DNA of 64,000 bases from VAZQ01 sp036557705. Its GTDB lineage: Bacteria; Pseudomonadota; Alphaproteobacteria; Rhizobiales; Xanthobacteraceae. The translations under genes and the position numbers were made by a program. Location of the stretch: NCBI GenBank assembly GCA_036557705.1, contig DATBHB010000021.1, forward strand, positions 1-64,000, written 5' to 3'. Positions 8,674-17,384 of this stretch are shown piece after piece. The notes under the pieces were generated by a model. That model did no database searches and was not told the DNA's origin. It saw only the letters and a list, made by a program, of their open reading frames with translations. How positions within the stretch are numbered: position 1 is the stretch's first letter; each line of letters opens with the position of its first letter.

Positions 8674-9975
8674 ATGTCGAAGCTGCTTGCGGATTTCTGG
8701 TCGATCGCATTTGCGCTTGTCGCGGACCGGCCGCGCGCTTCGAGAAACATGAGCGCATGGGGCGCGGCCGCTCTGATACTGATTTCGTCCGGCGCGATAT
8801 CGTGGCAGCCCGCTGCCGCTGAGGTTCGGAACGAACCGAGCTTGGTGCTCTCGGGCTTTGGAAATTTTTATGTGGGCGGCTCCTATGACCAGGCACATGC
8901 CGCCCACCACCATGTCGGGCAGATGTACGTCCAATACCTCATTCCGGCAGAGCGCAAGCACCCATTTCCCATTGTTCTTATCCACGGTGGCGATCAAACC
9001 GGCACCGGCTTCCTCTCTACTCCCGACGGTCGTCCAGGATGGGCGCAATATTTTGCGCGCCTGGGATACGGCGTTTACGTCGTAGATCAGGTTGCGCGCG
9101 GGCGATCGGCCTTCGTCCCTGATGTCTATGGCGTCACCAGCGGGCAACCGCGCGATTACGTCATGCAGAAATTCACTTCCCAGGAACGTTACAAACTCTG
9201 GCCGCAGGCAGCACTGCACACGCAGTGGCCCGGCAAGGGCGAACCGGGCGATCCCACCTTTGACCAGTATGCATCTTCCGAAGCCCAGGGAATGGAAAAC
9301 CGGGATTTGCAGACGCAGATGAACGTCGATGCGCTTGCCGCTTTGCTCGACAGGATTGGAGCTTCGATAATTCTGGTACATTCACAATCCGGCGCCTATG
9401 CTTGGCCGTTGGCGCAGGCCCGGCCGGCCCTGGTCAAAGCCATCGTTGCAGCGGAGCCTGCCGGTCCGCCGGTACACGACGTTGTCGTTCACAGCGCCCA
9501 GAGGTTCGATGTCGGCTGGGACAAGGCCATCAAACAGACCGAAGACGACTATTACCGCGATAACCCCCGCGTGAAGCCTTACGGCCTGACCAGCATTCCG
9601 CTCGCCTATGAGCCGGCAGTGACGCCGCAGTCGCCGCTGTCGTTCGTGCAGCAGGAAAGGCCTGAACGTCGCGATCTCGCGCGTTGTTGGCGGCAAAAGG
9701 AACCGGCCCGCAAACTCATCGCTGTCGGAGAGCGGCCGATCATGGTCCTGGAGGCCGAAGCCTCGTTCTACGCGGGCTATAATCACTGCAATGTCGAGTA
9801 TCTTCAGCAGGCCGGCGTTGGCGTAATCTTCATCAAGCTCGCCGACCTTGGCATTCACGGTAATGGTCACATGATGATGCTGGAGAAGAACAGCGATCAA
9901 GTGGCGCAGGTCATCGCCGACTGGCTCGATAAGGCCGTGGACGGCGCCGCGGCGGCGCAGCGGAACGTGCATTGA
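8674..9975 (+). CDS. Exported alpha/beta hydrolase (esterase-like)
   Basis: A 433-residue alpha/beta hydrolase with a long N-terminal export region (hydrophobic segment about residues 28-48, cleavage about AAA-EVRN). The oxyanion-hole strand is VLIHGGDQTG (about 101-110). The nucleophile elbow is VHSQSG with Ser237, which has Val-His instead of the usual Gly-His before the Ser. The catalytic acid is likely the Glu of AAEPAGPP, and the His lies in IHGNGHMMMLEKN near the C-terminus. GGGAGGAAGGGT supports the start at 8674 rather than 8635. It follows the DUF5666-like gene by 122 bp and precedes a second, unrelated-length hydrolase. A periplasmic ester- or lactone-cleaving role is inferred from family and context. 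Confidence 0.75.
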   Translation: MSKLLADFWSIAFALVADRPRASRNMSAWGAAALILISSGAISWQPAAAEVRNEPSLVLSGFGNFYVGGSYDQAHAAHHHVGQMYVQYLIPAERKHPFPIVLIHGGDQTGTGFLSTPDGRPGWAQYFARLGYGVYVVDQVARGRSAFVPDVYGVTSGQPRDYVMQKFTSQERYKLWPQAALHTQWPGKGEPGDPTFDQYASSEAQGMENRDLQTQMNVDALAALLDRIGASIILVHSQSGAYAWPLAQARPALVKAIVAAEPAGPPVHDVVVHSAQRFDVGWDKAIKQTEDDYYRDNPRVKPYGLTSIPLAYEPAVTPQSPLSFVQQERPERRDLARCWRQKEPARKLIAVGERPIMVLEAEASFYAGYNHCNVEYLQQAGVGVIFIKLADLGIHGNGHMMMLEKNSDQVAQVIADWLDKAVDGAAAAQRNVH

Positions 9976-10113
9976 GGGAATTCGCGTCGGCGCGGTCCGG
10001 AGGTGATTCGGGCCGCGACCAGCAATATCAAATACTGCGCAGTTCGGTAGGACAGAGGTGGCGCTCGTGGCACGCGAGTTGCCCAGCGGCTGGACGAAAC
10101 GGGAGGAAACCTC

Positions 10114-12207
10114 ATGAGGACCCCAGGATGGCGCATCCATGAGTCGTGGTCCCTCGGCTCGGGGCTTCTGTTGCTCGCGGTGGTCGGCAATACGGGCATT
10201 GTCGAGGCGCGGCTAACCAAGATCCATGCCAATCCGCCCGCTCTGGTTGATGCAATGGTCTTCGGCGCCACCGGGCCGTACCTCGAGATTTCCGGAACCT
10301 ACGAGGGTGAGATCGATCCTGGTGACCGCCGGAATGCCGTCATCGCCGACATCGAGCTTGCGCCCAGAACCAACGGCAAGGTGCACTATTCATCGACCTT
10401 TACTATTCTCCGACCGCAGAACCTCGCCAACGGCAACCGCAAAGTGTTCTATGATTTCGGCAATCGCGGAAACAAGTACATCCTACAGTGGCTCAACGAC
10501 GGAGCGCCATCGAACGACCCGACGAAGTCAGAGCATTTCGGCAACGGGTTTTTGATGCGACAAGGCTACACGATCGTCTGGAACGGCTGGGACGGTGATG
10601 CACCGAGAAGGCCGAACATGATGAATATCGACCTGCCAATCGCCACGCGCGCCGACGGTGGCTTAATCACCGGAATGGTGGTCGCAGAATCCGAACCTAG
10701 CAACCCGGGCAAGACAAAGATGGCGCTGCCGTATGCGGCAAGCCGAATGACGCCAGATAATGGCGTGCTGACGATGCGCCAGCATGAGAGCGACCGCAGG
10801 ATTCCCGTTTCAGGCTGGACTTGGATCGGCCCACGCGAGATCAGTTATCCCGGACCGGCGCGTGTCGAGTGGATTTATGAATTTGTTTATGAGGCGAAAG
10901 ATCCTGAAGTCATGGGAATTGGCCACGCCGCCACGCGCGACTTCCTGTCCTTCCTCAAATACGCGGGCAAGGACGATGAGGGAAACGACAACCCGCTCGC
11001 GATCGCTGACGATCAACGGACGACCTTTGGTCGCGCCGTGCCTCGCAACCTGGCCGCGATCTATTCGTGGGGACGCTCACAAGGCGGCCGTGTGCAGCGC
11101 GATTTCCTACGGCTGGGATTCAACGAGGACGAGCAGGGACGTATCGTCATCGACGGCATGATGCCCTACGCTACCGGCTCCGGCGGCAATCTCTGGCTGA
11201 ATTACCGGTTCGCGCAGCCGACGGTGAGCGCGCAGCAGCATTCACGCCGGTTTTCTCACGAACCTGAATTGCCGCATACGCTGCCGGTGACCTATGATCC
11301 GATAACCGGCGAAACCAGCGGCGTCCTGCAATCCTGCCTCGCCAGCAATACCTGTCCGAAATTTTTCAACATCGACGGCGAGAGCGAATATTGGAACAAA
11401 TCGAATTCGCTGCACCACACCGACGGGCTCGGAAAGGACCTGTCGATCCAGGATCTTGCACCGAATACGCGCATCTATTTCATTTCCAGCATCCAGCACA
11501 ATACCCTCTTCGATGACTTGCCGAAAGTCATGCCTAACTGTCAGCAGTTGTCGAACCCGCTCTACAACGGACCGGTCTTTCGCGCGCTCGCCGTTGCCCT
11601 CGATGAGTGGGTAAGCTTCGGCATTGCCCCGCCGGAGAGTGTCGTGCCGCTGGCACGCAAGGGAACATTGGTGCCGCCCGATGCTGTTCGCTTCCCCAGA
11701 ATACCGGCAACCGCCTATGCCGGTTGGCCGAAGCTGCCTCCCGTTCAATTCAATCCGGCCGCCATGAACGTCAATATTGTCCTCGACTTCTCGCAAGTGC
11801 CGCCCAAGCCAACCGGGAAGCACTATGTAACGTTGGTACCCCAGGTCGACAGCGATGGTAACGACATCGGCGGGATTCGGCTGCCTTATCTCCAAGCCCC
11901 TTTGGGGACCTTTACTGGCTGGAGTCTATTGAAGCAGGAGTTCGGTGGCGCGCAACCCGATCGCTGCGACTCGGTCCAGGTCGGCCAATTCATCCCGTTC
12001 GCCAACACCAAGCAGGAGCGTTTGGCCGCTGGTGATCCGAGGCCGTCAATCGAAGAGCGCTACCCAAATGAGGGCGACTACGTTCGCGCAGTGCGGGACG
12101 CCGCAGCGGCGCTTGTAGTACAGCGCCTCTTGTTATCCGAGGATTACGATCGCATGATCGAACGCGCGCTGAGTCAAGGCACCGATCTCTGGAAGAAGAA
12201 GAAATAA
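10114..12207 (+). CDS. Large exported alpha/beta-hydrolase-domain protein
   Basis: A 697-residue secreted protein of the large alpha/beta-hydrolase-domain family (PF20091-like). A signal region at about residues 10-33 is followed by a beta-rich part with FYDFGNRGNKY and GYTIVWNGWDGD, the oxyanion region. The nucleophile elbow is SWGRSQGGRVQRDFL, and IDGMMPYATGSGG carries a likely acid residue. A His in the SIQHNTLFDD region is a plausible third catalytic residue. Four Cys residues in the second half may form periplasmic disulfides. CGGGAGGAAACCTC is a strong ribosome site. The family is poorly characterised; members hydrolyse esters. It ends 31 bp from the convergent secreted-protein gene. 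Confidence 0.75.
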   Translation: MRTPGWRIHESWSLGSGLLLLAVVGNTGIVEARLTKIHANPPALVDAMVFGATGPYLEISGTYEGEIDPGDRRNAVIADIELAPRTNGKVHYSSTFTILRPQNLANGNRKVFYDFGNRGNKYILQWLNDGAPSNDPTKSEHFGNGFLMRQGYTIVWNGWDGDAPRRPNMMNIDLPIATRADGGLITGMVVAESEPSNPGKTKMALPYAASRMTPDNGVLTMRQHESDRRIPVSGWTWIGPREISYPGPARVEWIYEFVYEAKDPEVMGIGHAATRDFLSFLKYAGKDDEGNDNPLAIADDQRTTFGRAVPRNLAAIYSWGRSQGGRVQRDFLRLGFNEDEQGRIVIDGMMPYATGSGGNLWLNYRFAQPTVSAQQHSRRFSHEPELPHTLPVTYDPITGETSGVLQSCLASNTCPKFFNIDGESEYWNKSNSLHHTDGLGKDLSIQDLAPNTRIYFISSIQHNTLFDDLPKVMPNCQQLSNPLYNGPVFRALAVALDEWVSFGIAPPESVVPLARKGTLVPPDAVRFPRIPATAYAGWPKLPPVQFNPAAMNVNIVLDFSQVPPKPTGKHYVTLVPQVDSDGNDIGGIRLPYLQAPLGTFTGWSLLKQEFGGAQPDRCDSVQVGQFIPFANTKQERLAAGDPRPSIEERYPNEGDYVRAVRDAAAALVVQRLLLSEDYDRMIERALSQGTDLWKKKK

Positions 12208-12237
12208 TTTTGTCGCATCCATCAATACCTCCGGCGG

Positions 12238-13074
12238 TTACGGCGCATCGAAATATCGCAGATCCGGCGGCTTCTGGCCCTTCTTGGCGGGCATCAGCAA
12301 GCCGTCCGCACTCAGCATGTAATCGTTATGACCGATCGCGAGATGCTCATTACCTGCCGTGCAGACGTACTCGTCCCACGCCGCCGGGAGGCGCCGATAG
12401 GTCCGTGTGACGGTCCAGGGGCGCGTAAGGGCATCGTCCATCGCGGTGATCTCGTTGCGCAAGTGGCCGGGATCGGCCTTGTCGAGGCTGATGCGTTCCT
12501 TGACGATGGTCGAGTTGTCCGGGTGGAGCGGCGCGCCGTTTCCATCGAACACGCGAATGCCGTTGATGCCACGGGTCTCGACTTCCAGCGTGTCATAGCG
12601 GGCGTCGCCGTCAGTATCGATCCATTTGCCGATCGAATAGCCGACGGAAGTTCCCGGCAGCCGCCCCGGCCAGGCACGCCCATCGGTGAAGATGCGCCGG
12701 ACCTGGCTTAGCCGTTCGAGAATCACATAGGTCGTCTGCGGCAGGACGACGAAGAAGATCGGCTCCAGGGCGAGCATCACTCGCGGCATGCCGTGCGAAC
12801 CGCAGTGATAGCCGGGATCATTGCCCTGGCCGCCGGCCGCAATATCCGCAACGCTGGCCTCCAGGATCTTCTGGAATTCCGGCTTCAGCGGGGCCCGCTG
12901 GCCGAGGCCTTTCGGTTTCGACGGATCGAAGCTGCCGCGCGCAGGGCCGTTGACTGTGAGCCAGGAACCGGACCAGTCCGGGTAGCTCGCGTCGTCGAAG
13001 GCCTTGGCACCGGTAGCGCAAATCGCAAGTGCCGCCGCCAACGCAAACGCAGCCATTGCGCTTCGGTAGAGCAT
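12238..13074 (-). CDS. Secreted protein of unknown function, paralogue of the 2006 gene
   Basis: A 278-residue exported protein. A signal peptide (ends about AKA-FDDA) is followed by SYPDWSGSW, LSQVRRIFTDGRAWP, GYSIGKWIDTDGD, TLEVETRGI, HPDNSTIVKER and a C-terminal LLMPAKKGQKPPDLRYF block. The order and spacing match the protein at 2006-2845, including the closing PPDLxYF, so these are diverged duplicates bracketing the first hydrolase/PQQ group. CCAGGGAGGATTACTC supports the start at 13074; the longer frame to 13269 runs through an intergenic repeat and is rejected. Function unknown. It is divergent from the dehalogenase-like gene. Confidence 0.75.
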   Translation of the reverse strand: MLYRSAMAAFALAAALAICATGAKAFDDASYPDWSGSWLTVNGPARGSFDPSKPKGLGQRAPLKPEFQKILEASVADIAAGGQGNDPGYHCGSHGMPRVMLALEPIFFVVLPQTTYVILERLSQVRRIFTDGRAWPGRLPGTSVGYSIGKWIDTDGDARYDTLEVETRGINGIRVFDGNGAPLHPDNSTIVKERISLDKADPGHLRNEITAMDDALTRPWTVTRTYRRLPAAWDEYVCTAGNEHLAIGHNDYMLSADGLLMPAKKGQKPPDLRYFDAP

Positions 13075-13150
13075 GAGTAATCCTCCCTGGTTGCCTTCAA
13101 CGCCGGTCCTTGGTTCGGTGACGCATTTCGGTGACCGGGTGTGGACCATC

Positions 13151-13249
13151 GTCATCCTTCGAGGCTCGCGCGCGTGTCCTTCGAGACGGCGCGCTAAAGG
13201 AGCGCGCCTCCTCAGGACGAGGGCGCGCGCTCGCGCCCGAGGATGACGG
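13151..13249. repeat. REP-like hairpin repeat (GTCATCCTTCGAGGCTCGC type)
   Basis: An inverted repeat opening GTCATCCTTCGAGGCTCGCG and closing GCGCCCGAGGATGACGGG, with an internal GCGCGCTAAAGGAGCGCGC hairpin. A related shorter copy is at 17283-17344. It occupies the 304-bp divergent gap between 13075 and 13378; the promoters of both neighbours must lie around it. Confidence 0.75.
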
Positions 13250-13378
13250 GCACCGCTCTGAGCCCGCACATTGTACCACAGGATGGCGTCGGGTTGGGCG
13301 CTGAGTTCCGGCTTTTGCCGTGCCGCCGCAAGTTATACTACGCTGCGAAAGCGACACGGATGCGAAGGGAGCACATTC

Positions 13379-14410
13379 ATGACCGAAGCCAATGAAGGGG
13401 TTACCCGCCGCGGTTTTGGAGCGTTGGCTGCGGGCGCCGCAACGGCGAACGTCGTCACGCCGGCCGCAGCACAACAGAGCGCAGTCATGGCGGAAGCGAC
13501 GAGTGAAGATTATGTTCGCGATCCGGCGCGCTGGGGTAGCCCGCAAGTCGCTGCGTTCTTTCCGGGCTTCAGGCATCTCGACTTGCGCACGAAAGATGCC
13601 GTCATTCGCGTGCGTCACGGCGGGTCGGGACCGCCGCTCCTGCTCCTGCATGGCAACCCGCGCAACCACGTGACCTGGCATGGCGTCGCTGCGCGGCTGG
13701 CGCAGCATTATCACGTGGTGCTTCCCGATCTGCGCGGCTACGGCGACAGTTCGCTCCCTGAACCCGGCCCCAACCACATCAATTACAGCTTTCGCGCGAT
13801 GGCGCAGGACATGGTCGAGGTCATGGAAAATCTCGGTCACCAGCGTTTCTTCCTCGCCGGCAATGACCGCGGCGCGCGCACGAGCCATCGCCTGTGCCTC
13901 GATCATCCGGAGCGGGTCATGAAGCTATGCCTTCTCGACAGCGTGCCGTCGTATTACGAGTGGACCCACGCCGACAAGAACTGGGCGGTAAGGGATTGGC
14001 ATTGGTTGTTCATGGCGCAGCCGGAGCCGTTCCCCGAAACTCTGATGAGCGCCGTGCCGGCGGAATGGTTCTTGCGGGTCCGCGGCGGCGACATGCTGCC
14101 GAAGGCGGTGTTCGATGAATATGTCCGCTGCTTCACGAAGAAGACGATCACCGGCTCGTGCCGCGATTACCGGGCCGGCGCGACCATCGATTTCGCGATG
14201 GATTCGGCCGACAAGGACCGCAAGATCGCAATGCCGCTGCTGCTGATCTGGGCGACGCGCGGGGCGCCGGCAAGCCCGCAAACCGCAAAGATGTGGCCGA
14301 GCTTCGCGAGCAACATCGTCGATACGCCATCGCTGCCGACCGGCCATCACATGCAGGAGGAAGCGCCCGATCAGATCTATGAGCATTTCGTCCAATTCTT
14401 CAGGACGTGA
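13379..14410 (+). CDS. Tat-exported hydrolase with fluoroacetate-dehalogenase active site
   Basis: A 343-residue alpha/beta hydrolase with a twin-arginine-like leader (TRRGFGALAAGAAT, residues 9-22). The nucleophile elbow is GNDRGAR: Asp163 instead of Ser, with Arg164 and Arg167. The acid Asp187 lies 24 residues on, His208-Trp209 45-46 residues on, and the catalytic His is in TGHHMQEE (about 323). These spacings equal those of the Rhodopseudomonas fluoroacetate dehalogenase (Asp110, Arg111, Arg114, Asp134, His155, Trp156), so defluorinase or haloacetate dehalogenase chemistry is plausible; an epoxide hydrolase is the main alternative. GGGAGCACATTC supports this start. It lies 56 bp upstream of a PQQ dehydrogenase that could oxidise the alcohol product. 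Confidence 0.8.
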   Translation: MTEANEGVTRRGFGALAAGAATANVVTPAAAQQSAVMAEATSEDYVRDPARWGSPQVAAFFPGFRHLDLRTKDAVIRVRHGGSGPPLLLLHGNPRNHVTWHGVAARLAQHYHVVLPDLRGYGDSSLPEPGPNHINYSFRAMAQDMVEVMENLGHQRFFLAGNDRGARTSHRLCLDHPERVMKLCLLDSVPSYYEWTHADKNWAVRDWHWLFMAQPEPFPETLMSAVPAEWFLRVRGGDMLPKAVFDEYVRCFTKKTITGSCRDYRAGATIDFAMDSADKDRKIAMPLLLIWATRGAPASPQTAKMWPSFASNIVDTPSLPTGHHMQEEAPDQIYEHFVQFFRT

Positions 14411-14466
14411 AGTCGCGACTCGTTCCGAGATGCCGCGCGTCACTCCGAGTCTCAAGGGAGCAGAAG

Positions 14467-16242
14467 ATGAAACACCGATCATTTTGTACAATAGCTGCTT
14501 TATTGGCTGCCGCAGCCTGGGCCCCATCCGGCTCGGCGCAGACGTTTGCTCCAGTCACGCAGCAAATGCTGGAAAATCCCGACCCCTCCGATTGGCTCAT
14601 GATGAGCCGGACCTACGATGCGCAGCACTTCAGCCCGCTCAAAGAGATCAATAAGAGCAATGTGCGCCAGTTGCGCGTGGCCTGGTCGCGCGGTCTGCCG
14701 AACGGCACGCAGGAATCGACCCCGATCGTCTATCGCGGAGTCATGTATCTCTACGTGCCCGGCGCCGGCGTAATGGCCGTCGATGCCACCACCGGCGACC
14801 AGGTCTGGGAATACAAGCGCGACTATCCGAGCAGCGTACGGCCGGCGGCCGCCCGCAACAAGAGCATCGCGATATTCGAGGACATGATCTATTTCGCGGC
14901 GCCCGACGGCGTTCTTGTGGCGCTCGATGCAAGGACCGGCAAGGTCCGATGGGAAACCAAGGTTGATCATGGCGGCCAGACCGCGGGCGGTCTGATCGTC
15001 GCCGACGGGAAGGTCATCTCGAACCGCACTTGTCTGGCCATGGGGAGCGAGCCGCTGACGCGCGACAACTGCTTTATCGCAGCGCATGACGCCAGGACCG
15101 GCAGGGAACTCTGGAAGTTCTTCACCACGGCAGCGCCGGGCGAGCCCGGAGGCGACACCTGGGCCGACATGCCGGTGAACGATCGTATCGCCGGTCCGTG
15201 GGGACTTCCGGGCTCCTATGATCCCAAGCGGAAGGTGCTCTACTGGGGAGTGGCCAATCCGGACCCTTATACGCGGCTCACCCGCCACGGCCGCCCCGAT
15301 GCTGTTTCGGTTACGGCTCCAGCCAACCTCTACAGCAATTCTACCGTTGCACTCGACGTCGGGACCGGCAAGCTCGTGTGGTACTACCAGGAACTGCCTG
15401 GCGACGATTGGGATACGGATCACAATCACGAGCGGGTGCTCGTGCATACTCGCGTGAGTCCCGATCCGAAATTCGTAAAGTGGATCAGCTCGACCTTCGC
15501 GCCTGGCTCAGAGCATGACGTGGTACTGACCGTGTCGGAAGGCGGCGATTTGTTCGCGGTCGATCGGGAAAGCGGGGATTTTCTGTGGGCGATGCCGTTT
15601 CCCTATGACGATCCCAATTTGAACATGAACGGCGTCGATCCCAAAACCGGAAAAACCCAGATCAATTACGACAAAGTCCTAAAACGCAATGGGGACAGCA
15701 AGATCATTTGCTACTTCAATACCAAGAGCTTGTGGTCGATTTCCTATCATCCCGGCAAGAACGCCCTCTACGTTCCCTACCAGGACCAGTGCGAATCGAT
15801 CGGCATCCAGAATTACGAAAGCAGGAACAAGCAGGACTGGGCGCAGAAGAAAGGCGTCATGCACCCGGGGATCGACCCGAATAAATACATGAACCTCGCC
15901 AAGATCGACGTTGCGACCGGGGAGATGAAGGTGCTCTACTCGCAGCCACAGGCGAGCGTCGGCTCGGCGCTGGCGACGGCGGGCGATCTCGTGTTCTGGG
16001 GGGACCAGAACCGACGGCTGCGCGCCTTCGATGCCGACGACGGCAGAATTCTGTGGCAGGCAATCGTCGCCGGCATGGTCGTGACCAGCACGATCAGCTA
16101 CGCGGTCGATGGCAAGCAATACATCATGGTCTTCACCGGTGAGGCTCAGTCGGCTACAGCAGGGCCGCTGGGGCTGACGAGAACGAAAATGCCGCCAGCA
16201 GTGCGCGGCCACAACTCCATTGTCGTCTTCGCTTTGCCATAG
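14467..16242 (+). CDS. PQQ-dependent dehydrogenase, second copy, DxD site
   Basis: A 591-residue periplasmic quinoprotein dehydrogenase, clearly related to but diverged from the 6136 gene. The signal peptide ends about GSA-QTFA (residue 24). Propeller repeats include MAVDATTGDQVWEYK, VALDARTGKVRW and VALDVGTGKLVWYY. The catalytic Asp is D316 in GDDWDTDHNHE, again with an Asp at +2 (D318), suggesting lanthanide coordination. Several lone Cys residues could pair in the periplasm; there is no haem motif and no adjacent Cys pair. CAAGGGAGCAGAAG precedes the ATG. It is probably co-transcribed with the dehalogenase-like gene. Substrate unknown. Confidence 0.85.
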   Translation: MKHRSFCTIAALLAAAAWAPSGSAQTFAPVTQQMLENPDPSDWLMMSRTYDAQHFSPLKEINKSNVRQLRVAWSRGLPNGTQESTPIVYRGVMYLYVPGAGVMAVDATTGDQVWEYKRDYPSSVRPAAARNKSIAIFEDMIYFAAPDGVLVALDARTGKVRWETKVDHGGQTAGGLIVADGKVISNRTCLAMGSEPLTRDNCFIAAHDARTGRELWKFFTTAAPGEPGGDTWADMPVNDRIAGPWGLPGSYDPKRKVLYWGVANPDPYTRLTRHGRPDAVSVTAPANLYSNSTVALDVGTGKLVWYYQELPGDDWDTDHNHERVLVHTRVSPDPKFVKWISSTFAPGSEHDVVLTVSEGGDLFAVDRESGDFLWAMPFPYDDPNLNMNGVDPKTGKTQINYDKVLKRNGDSKIICYFNTKSLWSISYHPGKNALYVPYQDQCESIGIQNYESRNKQDWAQKKGVMHPGIDPNKYMNLAKIDVATGEMKVLYSQPQASVGSALATAGDLVFWGDQNRRLRAFDADDGRILWQAIVAGMVVTSTISYAVDGKQYIMVFTGEAQSATAGPLGLTRTKMPPAVRGHNSIVVFALP

Positions 16243-16312
16243 GCAGTCCGCAGTCCGTTAACTGCCCCTTGATGTTTCGCTGCTGAAATCAGCGTACAAA
16301 AGGGGACACCGT

Positions 16313-17173
16313 ATGAAGCCCGCACGGATTTTCGTGCTTGTTCTCGCGCTCGGCGCCGGCGGTGTCGCCGCCTGGCTTGCCGGTCGGCAAACGCCGCCGC
16401 CGGCAGCGCCAGCACCAGCTGCGCCGGAGCCCGCGCCGCAGATTGCACTGGCCGAGGTCTTGGTTGCCAACGGCGATATCCATGTGGGCAGCCGACTTTC
16501 CGAGCAGGACATGCGCTGGGAAGCTTGGCCAGCCGCCGCGGCCGGGTCGTTCATCCGCAAGGGCGAGCGCCCGGATGCGATGAATAAATTGGTCGGCTGG
16601 ATCGCCCGGGCGCCGTTTGCCGCTGGCGAGCCGATCCGGGAGTTCAAGCTGATTGACTCCACCGGTTCTGGCTACATGGCGCTGATGTTGCCCTCCGGCC
16701 ATCGTGCCATCTCGGTGGAAATATCGCCGGAGACCGGCGCGGGCGGGTTCATCCTGCCCCACGATCATGTGGACGTGATATTGACGCGCCGCGATAGAGC
16801 GGCGGAAAAGGACAACGGCGGACTCGAAACCTTCCGCAGCGGCATCATCCTCTCGAATGTGCAAGTGCTCGCCATCGATCAGACAGTCGAGGAGAAGGCC
16901 GGGTCGCGGGTTGTGGTCGGCAGAACGGCAACGCTTGAGCTTCTTCCTTATCAAGCCGCCAAGCTGGCGCTTGCCCGGCAGCAGGGTACGCTGTCGCTTG
17001 CCCTGCGCAGCGTTGCCGATTCGACCGGGACCGTGGCTGTCGACGAGAGTGACGAGGGAACCGAGCCAAAGGGCCCGTTGGGCCCCACCATCACGGTTTT
17101 CAGGAGCCTCGGCGGGGCGAGCACCGTCTACCGGGTCGTCAACGGCGAGCGTCGCGTCGAATCAGCTCGCTGA
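16313..17173 (+). CDS. cpaB: CpaB/RcpC-like Flp pilus assembly protein, orphan
   Basis: A 286-residue CpaB/RcpC-type protein. It has an N-terminal membrane anchor or signal (about residues 5-25), a Pro/Ala-rich linker, then the SAF domain (EVLVANGDIHVGSRLSEQDM, about 47-67, through FAAGEPIREFKLID) and the RcpC domain (SVEISPETGAGGFILPHDHV and ATLELLPYQAAKLALA). It normally works with the CpaC secretin in tight-adherence pilus export. None of cpaA, cpaC, cpaE, cpaF, tadB or tadC is present here, so this is a stray copy. It lies 70 bp after the PQQ dehydrogenase with its own AAGGGGACACCGT ribosome site. Confidence 0.85.
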   Translation: MKPARIFVLVLALGAGGVAAWLAGRQTPPPAAPAPAAPEPAPQIALAEVLVANGDIHVGSRLSEQDMRWEAWPAAAAGSFIRKGERPDAMNKLVGWIARAPFAAGEPIREFKLIDSTGSGYMALMLPSGHRAISVEISPETGAGGFILPHDHVDVILTRRDRAAEKDNGGLETFRSGIILSNVQVLAIDQTVEEKAGSRVVVGRTATLELLPYQAAKLALARQQGTLSLALRSVADSTGTVAVDESDEGTEPKGPLGPTITVFRSLGGASTVYRVVNGERRVESAR

Positions 17174-17184
17174 CGTCATCCAAA

Positions 17185-17243
17185 CCGTCACCCTGAGGTG
17201 CTTGACCGGCCTCTTCGGCCGGGCAAGCCTCGAAGGGCGACGG
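17185..17243. repeat. REP-like hairpin (CCGTCACCCTGAGGTGC type)
   Basis: CCGTCACCCTGAGGTGC pairs imperfectly with GCCTCGAAGGGCGACGG across an internal CCGGCCTCTTCGGCCGG hairpin. It lies right after the cpaB stop and beside another REP-like element, and may stabilise or end the cpaB transcript. Confidence 0.6.
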
Positions 17244-17282
17244 CCGAGCTATCGCCAAACCTGATGAAATAACGTGCAACAA

Positions 17283-17344
17283 CCGTCATCCTTCGAGGCT
17301 CGCATGCAACCAAGTGGCTGCATGCTCGCGCCTCAGGATGACGG
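17283..17344. repeat. REP-like hairpin, short copy of the 13151 element
   Basis: CCGTCATCCTTCGAGGCTCG and CGCGCCTCAGGATGACGG form the ends, with GCATGCAACC...GGCTGCATGC pairing inside. The first 18 bases match the repeat at 13151. Together with the 17185 hairpin it fills the gap between convergent genes. Confidence 0.75.
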
Positions 17345-17384
17345 CTGAACACATCGCAGCCTATTCGATTTAATTGAAAATGCA

